Source of the DNA: Streptomyces humidus
Lineage (GTDB): Bacteria; Actinomycetota; Actinomycetes; Streptomycetales; Streptomycetaceae
Length of the DNA stretch: 64,000 nt
Assembly: GCF_014649655.1 (NCBI RefSeq)
Contig: NZ_BMTL01000002.1
Span: 328,536 to 392,535 of the forward strand
Direction of reading: 5' to 3'
Below the pieces are notes generated by a model. The model did not search any database. It was not told the DNA's origin and was given only the letters and a program-made list of their open reading frames with translations. Positions 1 through 8,698 of this stretch are shown here, piece by piece. Positions within the stretch are counted from its first letter, which is position 1; each line of letters starts with the position of its first letter. Position numbers and translations under genes: made by a program.

Positions 1-854
1 GGGTTGTCGGGACGGTAGGAGGAATTGAACTCCGTTATGTGCAGCGGCAGGCGGGCCAGTGCGGTGCTCTTGAGACGTTCACGGGGCGTGGCGAACTGGT
101 CGAGCAGGTCGGAGGCCGGGGCGAGCGCCTGGTGGACGCCGAACGGAACGTGCTGTGCCGGCCCGGAGGTGTAGGCGTGCTTCGACACGAAGTCGACCGG
201 CACGTCCCGGCGCTCGGTGAATTCGGCGAATCTGTCCAGCCAGTCATCGGCGCCGGGTGAGATCGCGGGGCCTCCGACCTGGAGACCGGCGTCCACCTCT
301 TTGACTGTGTGCGCGGTGATCTCGTACAGCCGGTGGTATGCCGTTTCATCCGCGTCCTGCCAGAAGTCGCGCAGGTTGGGTTCGTTCCACACCTCGACGG
401 GCCAGGTCCGGACCTCATCGAGACCGTAGCGGTCGATGAGGTGGATGAGCGTCGCGCGGACCAGGTCGGCCCACTCGCGAGGGGAACGGGGCGGGGTGAC
501 ATTGCCACGCCACCAGAAGACCGTCTGCTCGCCGGAGGCCAGCGCGGCGGGCATGAACCCCAGCTCCAGAAACGGCCTGATACCGGTTTCCAGGTAGGCA
601 TCAAGCACCTGATCGACATAGGTGAAGGAGTGGTGGACCCGGTGAGCGCCCTCGTGTTCGTAAGGGCGGTACACCCCCATGCCGTCGCTGAGCAGGCCGT
701 GACCGCGGATGAGGCGGAACCCGATTTCGCGCTGCAGCAGGCTGAGGGAGTCCTGATAGTCACGGCGCAGGGCGAGTTCGACTCGGCCGGTGCCGACGCA
801 TTGTCGCCAGGCCTCGGAGAACCGGCCCGTCGGATCGGCGGGAACGCTGATCAC
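1..854 (-). CDS. GH39-type glycosidase (beta-xylosidase-like), 3' end outside window
   Basis: Probably an intracellular glycoside hydrolase of family GH39, which contains beta-xylosidases. The visible 284 residues begin at GTG 854. That start overlaps the stop of the upstream binding-protein gene by 4 bp (GTGA), so translation is probably coupled. A TIM-barrel clan-A pattern is visible: EVWNEPN, with the likely acid/base Glu at about residue 158, and ITEFNSSY, with the likely nucleophile Glu at about residue 275. No signal peptide is seen. It is the last visible gene of an ABC-importer operon, so it probably hydrolyses the imported oligosaccharide. The neighbouring CE7 acetyl xylan esterase suggests xylo-oligosaccharides. 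The C-terminus lies beyond base 1. The family call is good; the exact substrate is inferred. Confidence 0.82.
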   Translation of the reverse strand, partial: MISVPADPTGRFSEAWRQCVGTGRVELALRRDYQDSLSLLQREIGFRLIRGHGLLSDGMGVYRPYEHEGAHRVHHSFTYVDQVLDAYLETGIRPFLELGFMPAALASGEQTVFWWRGNVTPPRSPREWADLVRATLIHLIDRYGLDEVRTWPVEVWNEPNLRDFWQDADETAYHRLYEITAHTVKEVDAGLQVGGPAISPGADDWLDRFAEFTERRDVPVDFVSKHAYTSGPAQHVPFGVHQALAPASDLLDQFATPRERLKSTALARLPLHITEFNSSYRPDN

Positions 855-2506
855 CCGTTCTCCTTCTTGAAGCGCTCGCGCGCCGTGTTGTGCAGGCCGA
901 CGAGCCGATCCATGTTCTTGGCCTTCAACTCGGTGACGTAGTCTCCCCAGTCGGACAGTGGTCGCTTTCCGAGGACGAACTTGAGCGTGTTCTGGGTGAC
1001 GTGGTCCCTCAGCGGGGTGTCCCAGAGCGAGGCCTGTTCCTGCTCCACGGACTGCAGCGGGTGGGCCGGGTCGATGGGCAGTTGCTCACGCTGAGCCATG
1101 GCGTCCTGGAACCTCCTCTCGTCCGTGCTGAAGGACGAGGACACCAGCGCCCAACTGCCGCCGTAGGTGAAAACACCGTTGAAGAACCCGTAGTCCTTCT
1201 GCAGGTCCTTCGGCGCGCCCGGGTTCGAACCCATGAGGCTGATGCCGGGCTCGAGCTTGTACCGGCCGCCCGAGTAGGTGTATGTGGTGCCCTGCACACC
1301 CCACTTGGCGAAGCGCTGGCCCTCGTCCGAGTACCAGAGCCAGTCGACGAACTGCATCATCGCGACGAAGGTGTCGCTCTTGAGTGCCTTGGTGGAGATC
1401 ATGACGCCGTTCTCCAGCCGTGCGCCGCCCATCACCACGGGTCCAGCCGGACCGAGCGGAACCGGCACCATCTCGATCTTCGCGCCTTTGACCTGCTTTC
1501 CCAGGTTGTAACGGTAGTTCTGGACCAGCTCCTGCGGATTGGCGCTGATCGCGAACGACTTCTCGCCCAGCAGTTTCTGCACCGCTTCGTCGTCTGTCTG
1601 TGTGAAGCTCTCCGGGTCCATCAGTTTTTCGGCGACCAGTCTCCTCAGGTACTCGACCACCTGGCGGTAAGCGTCCGTGGCGCCGGTGAAGACGAACTCT
1701 CCGGCTTTCGTGTCGAAGCTGAGGTTGTCGTAGGTCCAGCCGGCCTTCACTCCGTGTGCCTGGCCGAGGTAGCTGAGCAACGCGGCAGCGGGGAAGGGCG
1801 TGTTGGTGCTCCAGCGGTCGGAGAAGGGGTACTTGTCCGGGTGTTCGGCTTTGATCGCCTTGAAGACGTCGTAGACCTGATCCCAGGTCGTGGGCAGGTT
1901 CAGGCCGAGCTGTTCGAGGACGTCTGTACGGAAGGACAGCGAGTATCCGGATTTGACCTTCTCGTGCAGGCCGGGGAGAAGGTAGTACTTGCCGTCGGAC
2001 TGGCGGATGGAATCGAGCTCTGGCTCCAGCTTCCACTTTCTGACCTTGTCCAGGAAGTTGGGCATGAGGTGCACGTAGTCGCTGACCGGGAGGATCGCGC
2101 CCGACGAGACGAAAGCGACCTCCGACGGATGATAGGTCTTGGGGATGAGGAACGGTGCGTCGCCGGCGCCGATGAGGACACTGCGCTTCTTCTCGTAATC
2201 ACTCAGCGGGACGGCGACCGGCTTCAGGGTGATCCCGGTGCGCTTGGTGACCTCCTGCCAGAAGAGCCAGCCGTCCTTCATCGGGTAGATCGGGTTGTTG
2301 TTGTGCAGAATGGAGAAGGAAAGCGATTCCGACGCCTTGAACTGCTGCCCGACGCGGTACTCCTTCATCGCTCCGTTCTGTTTCTTGGAGAGGTCCTTTG
2401 CGTCACCTCCGTCCTCTCCGCCTCCACAGCCTGTGAGGGCAGCCAGGCCGATGAAGCCTGCGGCGGACAACATCTGACGTCGTGACAGTTGGCCTGTGTT
2501 CTTCAC
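851..2506 (-). CDS. Carbohydrate ABC transporter substrate-binding lipoprotein (family 1)
   Basis: Extracellular sugar-binding lipoprotein of 551 residues, the receptor of a CUT1-type importer of the LplA/YtcQ style. It starts at GTG 2506 behind a GGAG-type ribosome site. The N-terminus has a twin-arginine motif (SRRQML) followed by a lipobox (LTGC), so it is probably exported folded by Tat and lipid-anchored. The rest has the length and aromatic-rich pattern of family-1 solute-binding proteins. It sits 33 bp after the second permease and overlaps the GH39 gene. No ATPase gene lies in this operon; such importers usually share an MsiK-type ATPase encoded elsewhere (family knowledge). The ligand is inferred to be a hemicellulose oligosaccharide. 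Confidence 0.9.
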   Translation of the reverse strand: MKNTGQLSRRQMLSAAGFIGLAALTGCGGGEDGGDAKDLSKKQNGAMKEYRVGQQFKASESLSFSILHNNNPIYPMKDGWLFWQEVTKRTGITLKPVAVPLSDYEKKRSVLIGAGDAPFLIPKTYHPSEVAFVSSGAILPVSDYVHLMPNFLDKVRKWKLEPELDSIRQSDGKYYLLPGLHEKVKSGYSLSFRTDVLEQLGLNLPTTWDQVYDVFKAIKAEHPDKYPFSDRWSTNTPFPAAALLSYLGQAHGVKAGWTYDNLSFDTKAGEFVFTGATDAYRQVVEYLRRLVAEKLMDPESFTQTDDEAVQKLLGEKSFAISANPQELVQNYRYNLGKQVKGAKIEMVPVPLGPAGPVVMGGARLENGVMISTKALKSDTFVAMMQFVDWLWYSDEGQRFAKWGVQGTTYTYSGGRYKLEPGISLMGSNPGAPKDLQKDYGFFNGVFTYGGSWALVSSSFSTDERRFQDAMAQREQLPIDPAHPLQSVEQEQASLWDTPLRDHVTQNTLKFVLGKRPLSDWGDYVTELKAKNMDRLVGLHNTARERFKKENG

Positions 2507-2539
2507 GGAGGCTCCTTGGTTCCGTAAGAGGTACGGCTC

Positions 2540-3454
2540 TCAGCCCTTGACCGCGCCGAGCGTGACGCCGGAGACGAAGTAACGCTGAACGAACGGGTAT
2601 ACGCAGAGGATGGGCAGCGCCGTCAGCACGATGGTGACGGCCTGGATGTTCGCCCCGACCTGGCTGAGCTGATCGGTTCCCGCGCCGGCGTTTCCGCCGG
2701 TGGTGGCCCCCGATATCAGGTTGCGCAGATAGACCGTGGCCGGCATCAACTCGGTACGGTCCATGTAGAGGTACGCCGAGAACCAGGAGTTCCAGAAGGA
2801 CACCGAGTAGAAGAGAACCATGGTGGCGATGACTGCCTTGGACAGCGGCAACACGATTCTGAGCAGGATCCCGTAGGTACTCAGCCCGTCGATCTCTGCG
2901 GCCTCTTCGAGTTCGCTCGGCAGGCTCTCGAAGAATGCCTTCATCACCAGCAGGTTGAAGACGCTGATCGCGTTGGGCAGGGCGATCGCCCAGACGGAGT
3001 TCTTCAAGCCGAGGCTGGTGACCAGGACGTAGTTCGGAATCAGCCCGCCGGTGAAGAACATGGTGAACACGGCGGCGCCGACCAGCACCCCCCGTCCCTT
3101 GAGATCCTTCTTCGATAGAACATAGGCGTAACAGGTCGTCAGAACCATGGCGATGACGGTGGAGACGACCGTGTACAGAACCGTGTTTCCGTAGTTGCGC
3201 CAGAACATCGAGTCATGGAAAACGATCTTGTAAGTGGTGAGGTTGAATCCCTTCGGCCACAGAGCCACCTCGCCGGCACGTATCTGGCGTTCCCCGCTGA
3301 AGGACCGGGCGATGATGTTGACGAAGGGGTACAGGGTCACGAGCACGACCAGCGTGAGGATGACGCCGTTGACGCCCTGGAAGACGCGGTAGCCGCGCGT
3401 GGGCTGGTGCACGGAGGTGCGCGCCCGCTGAGCGCGGGAGGCCAGGAGGCTCAC
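2540..3454 (-). CDS. Carbohydrate ABC transporter permease, MalG/LplC type
   Basis: Inner-membrane permease subunit of 304 residues. The start is GTG 3454, which overlaps the stop of the upstream permease by 4 bp (GTGA). The frame stays open far upstream, but that part is only the shadow of the other permease. Several hydrophobic helices are visible, and the EAA loop reads EEAAEIDGLSTYGILLRIVL (cytoplasmic loop contacting the ATPase). The C-terminus (YFVSGVTLGAVKG) is typical of the LplC/YtcP group. It pairs with the permease encoded just upstream and the lipoprotein just downstream. Confidence 0.92.
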   Translation of the reverse strand: MSLLASRAQRARTSVHQPTRGYRVFQGVNGVILTLVVLVTLYPFVNIIARSFSGERQIRAGEVALWPKGFNLTTYKIVFHDSMFWRNYGNTVLYTVVSTVIAMVLTTCYAYVLSKKDLKGRGVLVGAAVFTMFFTGGLIPNYVLVTSLGLKNSVWAIALPNAISVFNLLVMKAFFESLPSELEEAAEIDGLSTYGILLRIVLPLSKAVIATMVLFYSVSFWNSWFSAYLYMDRTELMPATVYLRNLISGATTGGNAGAGTDQLSQVGANIQAVTIVLTALPILCVYPFVQRYFVSGVTLGAVKG

Positions 3455-4440
3455 CACAGGCTCGTCCCCACCGTGCGACGCGACAACAGGTTCGCGCTCG
3501 TGATCAGCACGAGTCCGATGACCGCCTCGAACAGTCCGATCGCCGCGGCGTAGCTGAAGCTGTTGGACTCGACGCCGGTTCGGTACAGATAGGTGGAGAT
3601 CACATCGGCCGTCGGGTAGGTGAGCGGGTTGTAGAGCAGGAGGACCTTCTCGAAGCCGACCGCCATGAACGTGCCGATGTTGAGGATCAGCAACGTGATC
3701 ATGGTGGGGCGGATGCCCGGCAGCGTGACGTGCCAGATCTGCCGCCACCGGCTCGCGCCGTCGATACGGGCGGCCTCGTAGAGGTCCTCGTCGATGGTCG
3801 TGAGCGCCGCGAGATAGAGGATGGTGCCCCAGCCGGCGGTCTGCCAGATCTCCGAGCCCACGTAGATCGTGCGAAACCATCCGGGTTCCTGGATGAAGCG
3901 GACCGGTTCGTGGCCGGACCAGGCCAGTACGTGGTTGACCGGACCGTCCGTGGCCAGTATCTGCATGGTGATGCCTGCGACGATCACGATCGACAGGAAG
4001 TGAGGAAGGTACGAAATCGATTGCACGAACTGTTTCAGCGAGCGTCGTCGCACCTCGTTGAGCAACAGCGCCAGGACGATCGGGACGGGAAAACAGAACA
4101 CCAGCGTGAGCCCGCCGAGCCACAAGGTGTTGCGGAAGACTTGCCAGAAGGTGGGGTCGGTCAGAAACATCCGCACGTAACGGAGTCCCACCCACCGCTC
4201 TCCCAGAATCGACCCGCCCGGTTCGAAGCGGCGAAAGGCGATCACGTTGCCGATCATCGGCAGATAGCGGAAAACCAGGAAGAACAGAAGCGGCAGCACG
4301 GCCAGCGAATACAGCTGCCAGTCCCGGCGCAGCGCCCGCCCCCAGCCTCGACGCGCGCCCGGACGCGTCGGGCCGTGCCGGGACCTCGCGAGCGGGTGCT
4401 GGGTTTCTGGCGGTGGGGCCGACCTGGTGGAGGTGCTCAT
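3451..4440 (-). CDS. Carbohydrate ABC transporter permease, MalF/LplB type
   Basis: First gene of the importer operon, 329 residues, from ATG 4440. It is the MalF-side permease: a polar, proline-rich N-terminus of about 40 residues, then about six membrane helices. The EAA motif EAARIDGASRWRQIWHVTLP near residue 220 is the ATPase contact. It matches the LplB/polysaccharide-type permeases of the CUT1 family. The operon order is permease, permease, binding lipoprotein, GH39. Expression probably starts from the promoter at 4529-4558 and is controlled by LacI-type sites in the same gap. Confidence 0.92.
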   Translation of the reverse strand: MSTSTRSAPPPETQHPLARSRHGPTRPGARRGWGRALRRDWQLYSLAVLPLLFFLVFRYLPMIGNVIAFRRFEPGGSILGERWVGLRYVRMFLTDPTFWQVFRNTLWLGGLTLVFCFPVPIVLALLLNEVRRRSLKQFVQSISYLPHFLSIVIVAGITMQILATDGPVNHVLAWSGHEPVRFIQEPGWFRTIYVGSEIWQTAGWGTILYLAALTTIDEDLYEAARIDGASRWRQIWHVTLPGIRPTMITLLILNIGTFMAVGFEKVLLLYNPLTYPTADVISTYLYRTGVESNSFSYAAAIGLFEAVIGLVLITSANLLSRRTVGTSLW

Positions 4441-4493
4441 GCTCTGGCCTCCCGGGGCATCCTTCGAAACGCTCGAATCGACGTGCGTGATCT

Positions 4494-4504
4494 CGAAACT
4501 TTCG
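4494..4504. promoter_or_regulatory. CGAAACTTTCG operator candidate (xylan-regulon-like)
   Basis: The 11-mer CGAAACTTTCG is a perfect odd palindrome, about 25 bp downstream of the predicted importer start site and inside the divergent gap to the acetyl xylan esterase. From memory, this motif resembles the sequence reported upstream of Streptomyces xylanase and xylosidase genes as a LacI-family site. A second palindrome, TTACCGGTAA, lies at 4510-4519. No regulator gene is present in the window. Confidence 0.5.
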
Positions 4505-4528
4505 TGCCCTTACCGGTAACTCTGCGGC

Positions 4529-4558
4529 AACGTAAGGGGTCACGGAAAGCGCTGTCAA
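4529..4558 (-). promoter_or_regulatory. Candidate sigma-70-type promoter of the importer operon with LacI-like site
   Basis: On the minus strand a perfect TTGACA (4558-4553) is followed after 18 bp by TACGTT (4534-4529), a reasonable -10. The spacer carries an AGCGCT-centred near-palindrome (4543-4556, GGAAAGCGCTGTCA), the shape of a LacI/GalR-family operator. A repressor bound there would block RNA polymerase. Predicted only. Confidence 0.5.
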
Positions 4559-4711
4559 TGGTTGCTGCACGGTGGACTGGTGAGACGTCGGGCGGCGTGG
4601 TGGAATCCTCCCGGGTGGGGTAGAACCGGGAAGTCGACTGCGACTCTCCCCCGCAATTTTCTGTCTGGCCTACGCAACGATCGCTCCCCCACGACCCTGC
4701 GAGGTGGCACT

Positions 4712-5704
4712 GTGCCCGCGTTCGACCTGCCGCTTTCCGAGCTGAAGCGCCACCGCCCCCAGCTCGACGAGCCCGCCGACTTCGACACGTTCTGGGCCGG
4801 GACTCTGCACCAGGGACAGCAGCGAGACCCACTGGTGTCCGTGCATCCCGTCGAAACCGGTCTCCGCCTCGTCGAGACCTGGGACGTCACGTTCCGAGGC
4901 TTTGCAGGTGATCCGATCAAGGCTTGGTTCCACCGCCCGGCCGGCGTGCAGGAACCGCTTACCGCAGTCGTCGAGTACATCGGCTACGGGCGCGGACGCG
5001 GTTACCCGCACGAGCGCCTGACCTGGGTGAATGCAGGCTACGCGCATCTACTCATGGACAACCGCGGTCAGGGTGACCAGTACGGTGACGGGGGCGCCAC
5101 CCCCGACCCGCACGCCACCGCACCCGGTGGTCCCGGCCCGGCCGCCCGCGGTCTGCTCTCACCGCAGGACTACCACTACCGGCGTCTGATCACGGACGCG
5201 GTGCGGGCCGTGACGGCGGTCCGCACCCTGCCCGGCGTCGATCCCGTCCGTACGGTCGCCGTAGGAAACAGCCAGGGCGGAGGACTCGCCCTGGCTGTGG
5301 CTGGCCTGGTCCCCGATCTTGCCGCCGCACTCGTCACGGCCCCCTTCCTCTGCGGCATCCGGCGGGCCCTGGATCTCACCGACGTGGGCCCGTACGGTGA
5401 GATCGCTTGTTATCTGTCCGTCCATCGAGGTGCCGAAGAAGCCGCTTACCGCACGCTTTCCTACGTAGAAGGCGTTTCCTTCGCCCGGCTGGCCAAGGCC
5501 CCGGTCCACTTCGGCACAGGCCTGCGCGACACCGTCTGCCCTCCGAGCGGGGCGTATGCGGCGTTCAACCGCTACGGCGAGCTGAGCGGCGGCACGCATG
5601 CCCGCAACGAGATCCACTCGTATCCGTTCAACGGGCACGAGGGCGGCGAGGGCAAGCACGTGAGGCGCCAACTGCACTGGCTGGAGCAGCGGTTGGCTGA
5701 ATAG
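4712..5704 (+). CDS. Acetyl xylan esterase / cephalosporin-C deacetylase family (CE7)
   Basis: Alpha/beta-hydrolase of 330 residues that removes acetyl groups from xylo-oligosaccharides (family activity). GTG 4712 was chosen because a GAGGTGG ribosome site precedes it and the length then matches CE7 (about 320 residues). Upstream in-frame sequence is open but Arg/Trp-rich and atypical. All three CE7 signatures are seen: RGQ at 118-120, GNSQGG with the nucleophile Ser187, and HE at 309-310 with the catalytic His309. Asp273 (LRDTVCPP) completes the triad. There is no signal peptide, so it is cytoplasmic, acting after uptake by the divergent importer. The shared intergenic region suggests co-regulation. 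Confidence 0.9.
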   Translation: MPAFDLPLSELKRHRPQLDEPADFDTFWAGTLHQGQQRDPLVSVHPVETGLRLVETWDVTFRGFAGDPIKAWFHRPAGVQEPLTAVVEYIGYGRGRGYPHERLTWVNAGYAHLLMDNRGQGDQYGDGGATPDPHATAPGGPGPAARGLLSPQDYHYRRLITDAVRAVTAVRTLPGVDPVRTVAVGNSQGGGLALAVAGLVPDLAAALVTAPFLCGIRRALDLTDVGPYGEIACYLSVHRGAEEAAYRTLSYVEGVSFARLAKAPVHFGTGLRDTVCPPSGAYAAFNRYGELSGGTHARNEIHSYPFNGHEGGEGKHVRRQLHWLEQRLAE

Positions 5705-5719
5705 TGCGCCGTCCGTGCA

Positions 5720-6070
5720 CCACTCTCCCATCTCCACCGGCCACTCTTCCCGCTCTCGGCTCCACCTGGGAGCCGGTGAACCGAGCCCCCACACGGCGGT
5801 CGCGGGTGACCGGCGCCGGCGCGCCCGCACAGCCGAGCAACGCCTCCTCCGACTCCTCCGACTCCTCCGACTCCTCCGACTCCTCCGACTCCTCCGACTC
5901 CTCCGACTCCTCCGACTCCTCCGACTCCTCCGACTCCTCCGACAGGGATGGTGAAACGGGTTCGGTGGGTTCGTCCAGCAGAAGCAGGTCCGCGGACACG
6001 CTCACCCGCCGCGTGAGCTCGATCGATCGGTCTGCGCCGCCCACGACAACTCGTCCATCTTCACCCCGGA
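5720..6070 (-). pseudogene. Decayed C-terminal fragment of an ABC-F ATPase, expanded by a 9-bp repeat
   Basis: On the minus strand a stretch reads SADLLLLDEPTEPVSPSL (the Walker B and D-loop of an ABC-F protein, normally DEPTNH..S..L). A run of Glu-Glu-Ser triplets follows, then ALLGCAGAPAPVTRDRRV and RFTGSQ..PRAGRVAG, matching the usual EAL..C.GA.VVVTHDRR and C-terminal E/L.AGRV pattern. Upstream the signature LSGGQ is split by a frameshift (TTGTCG, then GGCGGC two bases out of frame). No Walker A or first domain is present. The Asn-His and switch His are already substituted. It is a relic, not an expressed gene. The EES run replaces the normal V-E-E-L-E-E helix. Confidence 0.6.
5844..5943. 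repeat. 9-bp tandem repeat (GACTCCTCC)n
   Basis: Ten uninterrupted copies of GACTCCTCC run from 5851 to 5940, with partial units at each side. On the minus strand it reads Glu-Glu-Ser repeatedly inside the ABC-F relic. The perfect copies suggest recent slippage expansion. Confidence 0.95.
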
Positions 6071-6468
6071 CTGGTATCGACAGTCCGAGTCAGAAGAGCC
6101 GGTTCGCTTGGCCGCCCGCGCAAGGGGTTGCAGGGGGCGCGTCGGAGGTTCGACGGGGAGAGCCGTGCGTCCGGCGGAGCAGTGCTCTACGCAGCTGGAC
6201 GAGGGTCATCACAGAGCTTTTGTGGACAAGACCGTGAGGGACGGTACCGACGCCGGGCAAGGCGGTGTCCACCCTGCCGCCCCCGGCTCAGCCAGGCGCC
6301 TCACTCATAGAGCGGGCAGGAGGCCGGACGACTTCGCGACAGCGTTGTCCTGCGCGGCCCTGCTCGGAGGACCAGGTCTACCCGGGCCGAGCAGGGCCGC
6401 GCAGTCCGGGCCGGACGCTTCGGAACGCCCCGCGCTTCCTCCTTCGGGCAATCCCGTCCGGTTTCGCA
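6071..6468. other. Intergenic stretch without a supportable gene; contains a 17-bp inverted repeat
   Basis: No frame here has family signals or a ribosome site. It holds a perfect inverted repeat with 17-bp arms at 6351-6367 and 6387-6403 around a 19-nt loop. This could be a transcript-end hairpin for the relic or a leftover mobile-element end. Confidence 0.5.
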
Positions 6469-6499
6469 GACCCGGTGAGCGTCGGCCGCTCACCGGGTC
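6469..6499 (-). terminator. Hairpin terminator of the AA10-CBM2 gene
   Basis: Perfect 12-bp arms (6469-6480 and 6488-6499) with a 7-nt loop, 20 bp beyond the stop of the minus-strand LPMO gene. It lacks a U-run, as many Streptomyces terminators do. Confidence 0.75.
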
Positions 6500-6518
6500 C
6501 TTCTGCTACGTCAGTTGC

Positions 6519-7595
6519 TCAACCCACTCTGCAGGGCAGGCTGGTCGTGCTGTCTCCGCCCGAACCGGAGGTGACATACCCGAACGTCGTGCTCTGTCCC
6601 GGACTCAACGAGCCGTTCCAGTCGGCGTTATGGACCATCACCGCCTGTCCGGTGGACGTGGCGTTGCCGCTCCACACGCTGGCCACCGACTGGCCTGAGG
6701 GCAGCGTCCAGTCGACCATCCAGCCGAGCATCGGGACGTCGCCTGAGTTGGTGACGGTCACCTCGGACTGGTAGCCGCCGTTCCATGTGTTCGTGGTCCT
6801 ACGGGTGGCGGTGCAGGTGCCCGGAACCGGCTCGGTCGGATTGCCCGGCTCGTGGATACCGGTTACCTCGCCATTTCCTCCGTCGAAGACGACGTCGGAG
6901 CAGGAGTAGAAGGTCTCCGCGCTGTCCGAGCGCTGCCAGACCATGTAGATGATGTGCCGGCCGGACTTGTTGGCAGGCAGCTGGCCGGTCCAGGAGTAGT
7001 TGGCCTCGACCGTGCCGGGACTGCCGTGGAGCGGTGGGTGGTCGACGGAGAGGAAGGGCTGGCTCTCGAGGTCGTCCCAGGTGAGCGTGCGGGTCGGGTC
7101 GAACCCGTCTTTCGTGACGTAGACGTAGAACCAACCCGGGTGCGCCGCCCAGGCGTTGTAGGAGAAGTCGACCGTGGAGCCCGCGGTGAGATGGGTCAGG
7201 GGCCAGTCGTTGCGCGGCGCGTTGAAGCCGGTGAAGTTGGTGTTGCCGCCGCTGCACAGTTGACCGTCGGGGACGAATCCGCGGGTGCGGCCCGCACCGT
7301 CGGAGCGCAGCACCGAGAACCAGTTGTAGAACGGCGTGGTACCGCTTACTTGCTGGGCGTTCTTGCAGGCCGGGTTGATCGGCTTGATCTCGCCGCTGTT
7401 GGTCAGGCCGTCCTGCCAGCAGAGAAACGTACGACTGGCGGGTTTCATCGGAGTGCCGTGGGCCTCGGCCTTGCCGCCGGCCGTGACGATCAGACCGAGG
7501 GCGGGAACGGTGGCCAGCAAGGCCAGGAGGACGAGGAAGAAGGCTCGGGTGCGTAAAGTGGATTTCTCATTTGGCGTGATCATGACAGTCTGCAT
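6519..7595 (-). CDS. Secreted AA10 lytic polysaccharide monooxygenase with C-terminal CBM2
   Basis: Copper-dependent oxidase that cleaves crystalline cellulose or chitin outside the cell, 358 residues. ATG 7595 was chosen because it gives a normal signal peptide and has a GGCGG site 11 nt upstream; ATG 7583 is the alternative. The signal ends AEA/HG, exposing His46, the first copper ligand. The second ligand is His135 in LTHLTAG. The AA10 domain spans about 46-236. A Pro-rich linker follows, then a CBM2 cellulose-binding module of about 100 residues. It is monocistronic: a CebR-like box lies upstream and a hairpin terminator downstream. Cellulose is favoured because of the CBM2 and the CebR box. 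Confidence 0.93.
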   Translation of the reverse strand: MQTVMITPNEKSTLRTRAFFLVLLALLATVPALGLIVTAGGKAEAHGTPMKPASRTFLCWQDGLTNSGEIKPINPACKNAQQVSGTTPFYNWFSVLRSDGAGRTRGFVPDGQLCSGGNTNFTGFNAPRNDWPLTHLTAGSTVDFSYNAWAAHPGWFYVYVTKDGFDPTRTLTWDDLESQPFLSVDHPPLHGSPGTVEANYSWTGQLPANKSGRHIIYMVWQRSDSAETFYSCSDVVFDGGNGEVTGIHEPGNPTEPVPGTCTATRRTTNTWNGGYQSEVTVTNSGDVPMLGWMVDWTLPSGQSVASVWSGNATSTGQAVMVHNADWNGSLSPGQSTTFGYVTSGSGGDSTTSLPCRVG

Positions 7596-7768
7596 GACAG
7601 AGGAGTCCGCCTTCCGTGTACGGACCGTGCGTGCATGGGGTGCACTGCGGATGCGGTAGCGGTTCGCGTAGGTGCAAGCTGCTTGCGGGCGTGCGCGTCC
7701 TGGTGATGGGCGAAGCGGGAGCGTCCCACCCACGTCCGGCAGGTTCCGGTCCACCGGGCGCGAGAATG

Positions 7769-7782
7769 TGGGAGCGCTCCCA
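7769..7782. promoter_or_regulatory. CebR-type operator upstream of LPMO gene
   Basis: TGGGAGCGCTCCCA is a perfect 14-bp palindrome identical to the known binding site of the cellobiose-responsive LacI-family repressor CebR in Streptomyces. It lies 174 bp upstream of the AA10-CBM2 start. An identical copy sits at 21471-21484. Confidence 0.88.
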
Positions 7783-7795
7783 CTCCACCTGTGGC

Positions 7796-8690
7796 GGAAC
7801 GTAGCGTCCTACGGCCTATTTGTAAACGGGGTTGTACGTTTCACTCGGCGGTCGGACCGCCGGCCGGGGTGCAGAAGTATCGGAACGCGCCAGGCGCCAC
7901 ACCTTGGCCCGCCGGGACGCGAGCGCTCCGGGCCGGCAGCAGGTCACGAAGGTGAGCGACGGCGGTTCGCCAGGATGCTGCGTCGAGGACGTCTCTGAGG
8001 ACGAGTTGTGGAAGCGGTTACAGGACCTCGTGTACGCCGAGGCGAGACATGTGGCTCAGGCGACACTCGACGCCGAGTTCAGCGGTCGACGCCATGGAGG
8101 CAGCAACGCCCGTCAAGACAACCGGCGGCCGCCTCGGTCAGATGGCCGATGCAGGACCTGCGCAGTGAGCGGCACTCCGGCGTCGGGTCCAGGCCGACGG
8201 CGCCCCGTCAGGCGGCGAAGCAGGAGCCCAGCCACCGGACCCGACCCGAGGTCCACGCCCGGAGGGCCACTGGGCCCGGCTGGTCGAATGCCGCACCCCG
8301 GACGGCCATGGGCCCGGCTTTCAGCTGCGGCCCTGGGCTCGGGAAAGCCCGGGGCCCCTGGTGTGGATGGGCAGCGGCCTGGAGTCCCTGGGTCTGGTCG
8401 AGGGCGCCGTGCTGCTCGCCAGGCCGCCCGGGCACGCGTCGACGGCAACTGGTCGATCGCCGCATCCCGGGACGGACCTCGCTGATGCGTTCCTCGATGG
8501 TGCCGGGGGTCCAGTGCCGGCCAGCTGGTCAGCACGTTGCGGCGCTCGGGTGGCGAGCCCTTCTTCGCCTTGGCCTACCCTGCGGGCCAGCACTCGCCGA
8601 ACTCGCCGAACTCGCCGAACTCGCCGAACTCTCGGCCCTCCGGGCCGAGGTGGCGCAGGGCCCCGAACCGGAACTGAACTGCTGATCGTC
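7796..8690. other. 900-bp stretch with no convincing gene
   Basis: Frames on both strands are Arg/Pro/Ala-rich and match no family I recognise. A short plus-strand segment near 8005-8095 (DELWKRLQDLVYAEARHVAQ) looks protein-like but is soon lost in low-complexity sequence, so it may be a relic. A 9-bp tandem repeat lies at 8592-8627. Confidence 0.5.
8592..8627. repeat. 9-bp tandem repeat (ACTCGCCGA)4
   Basis: Four exact copies plus partial units. On the minus strand it reads Glu-Phe-Gly in tandem. It is similar in period and composition to the repeat in the ABC-F relic and the short Glu-Phe-Ala run in fxsB. Confidence 0.92.
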
Positions 8691-8698
8691 CTGGAACA

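Noticed and set aside
5704..6237. Plus-strand Ser-Asp repeat protein over the 9-bp array
   Set aside because: No ribosome site; the minus strand explains the same DNA as an ABC-F relic.
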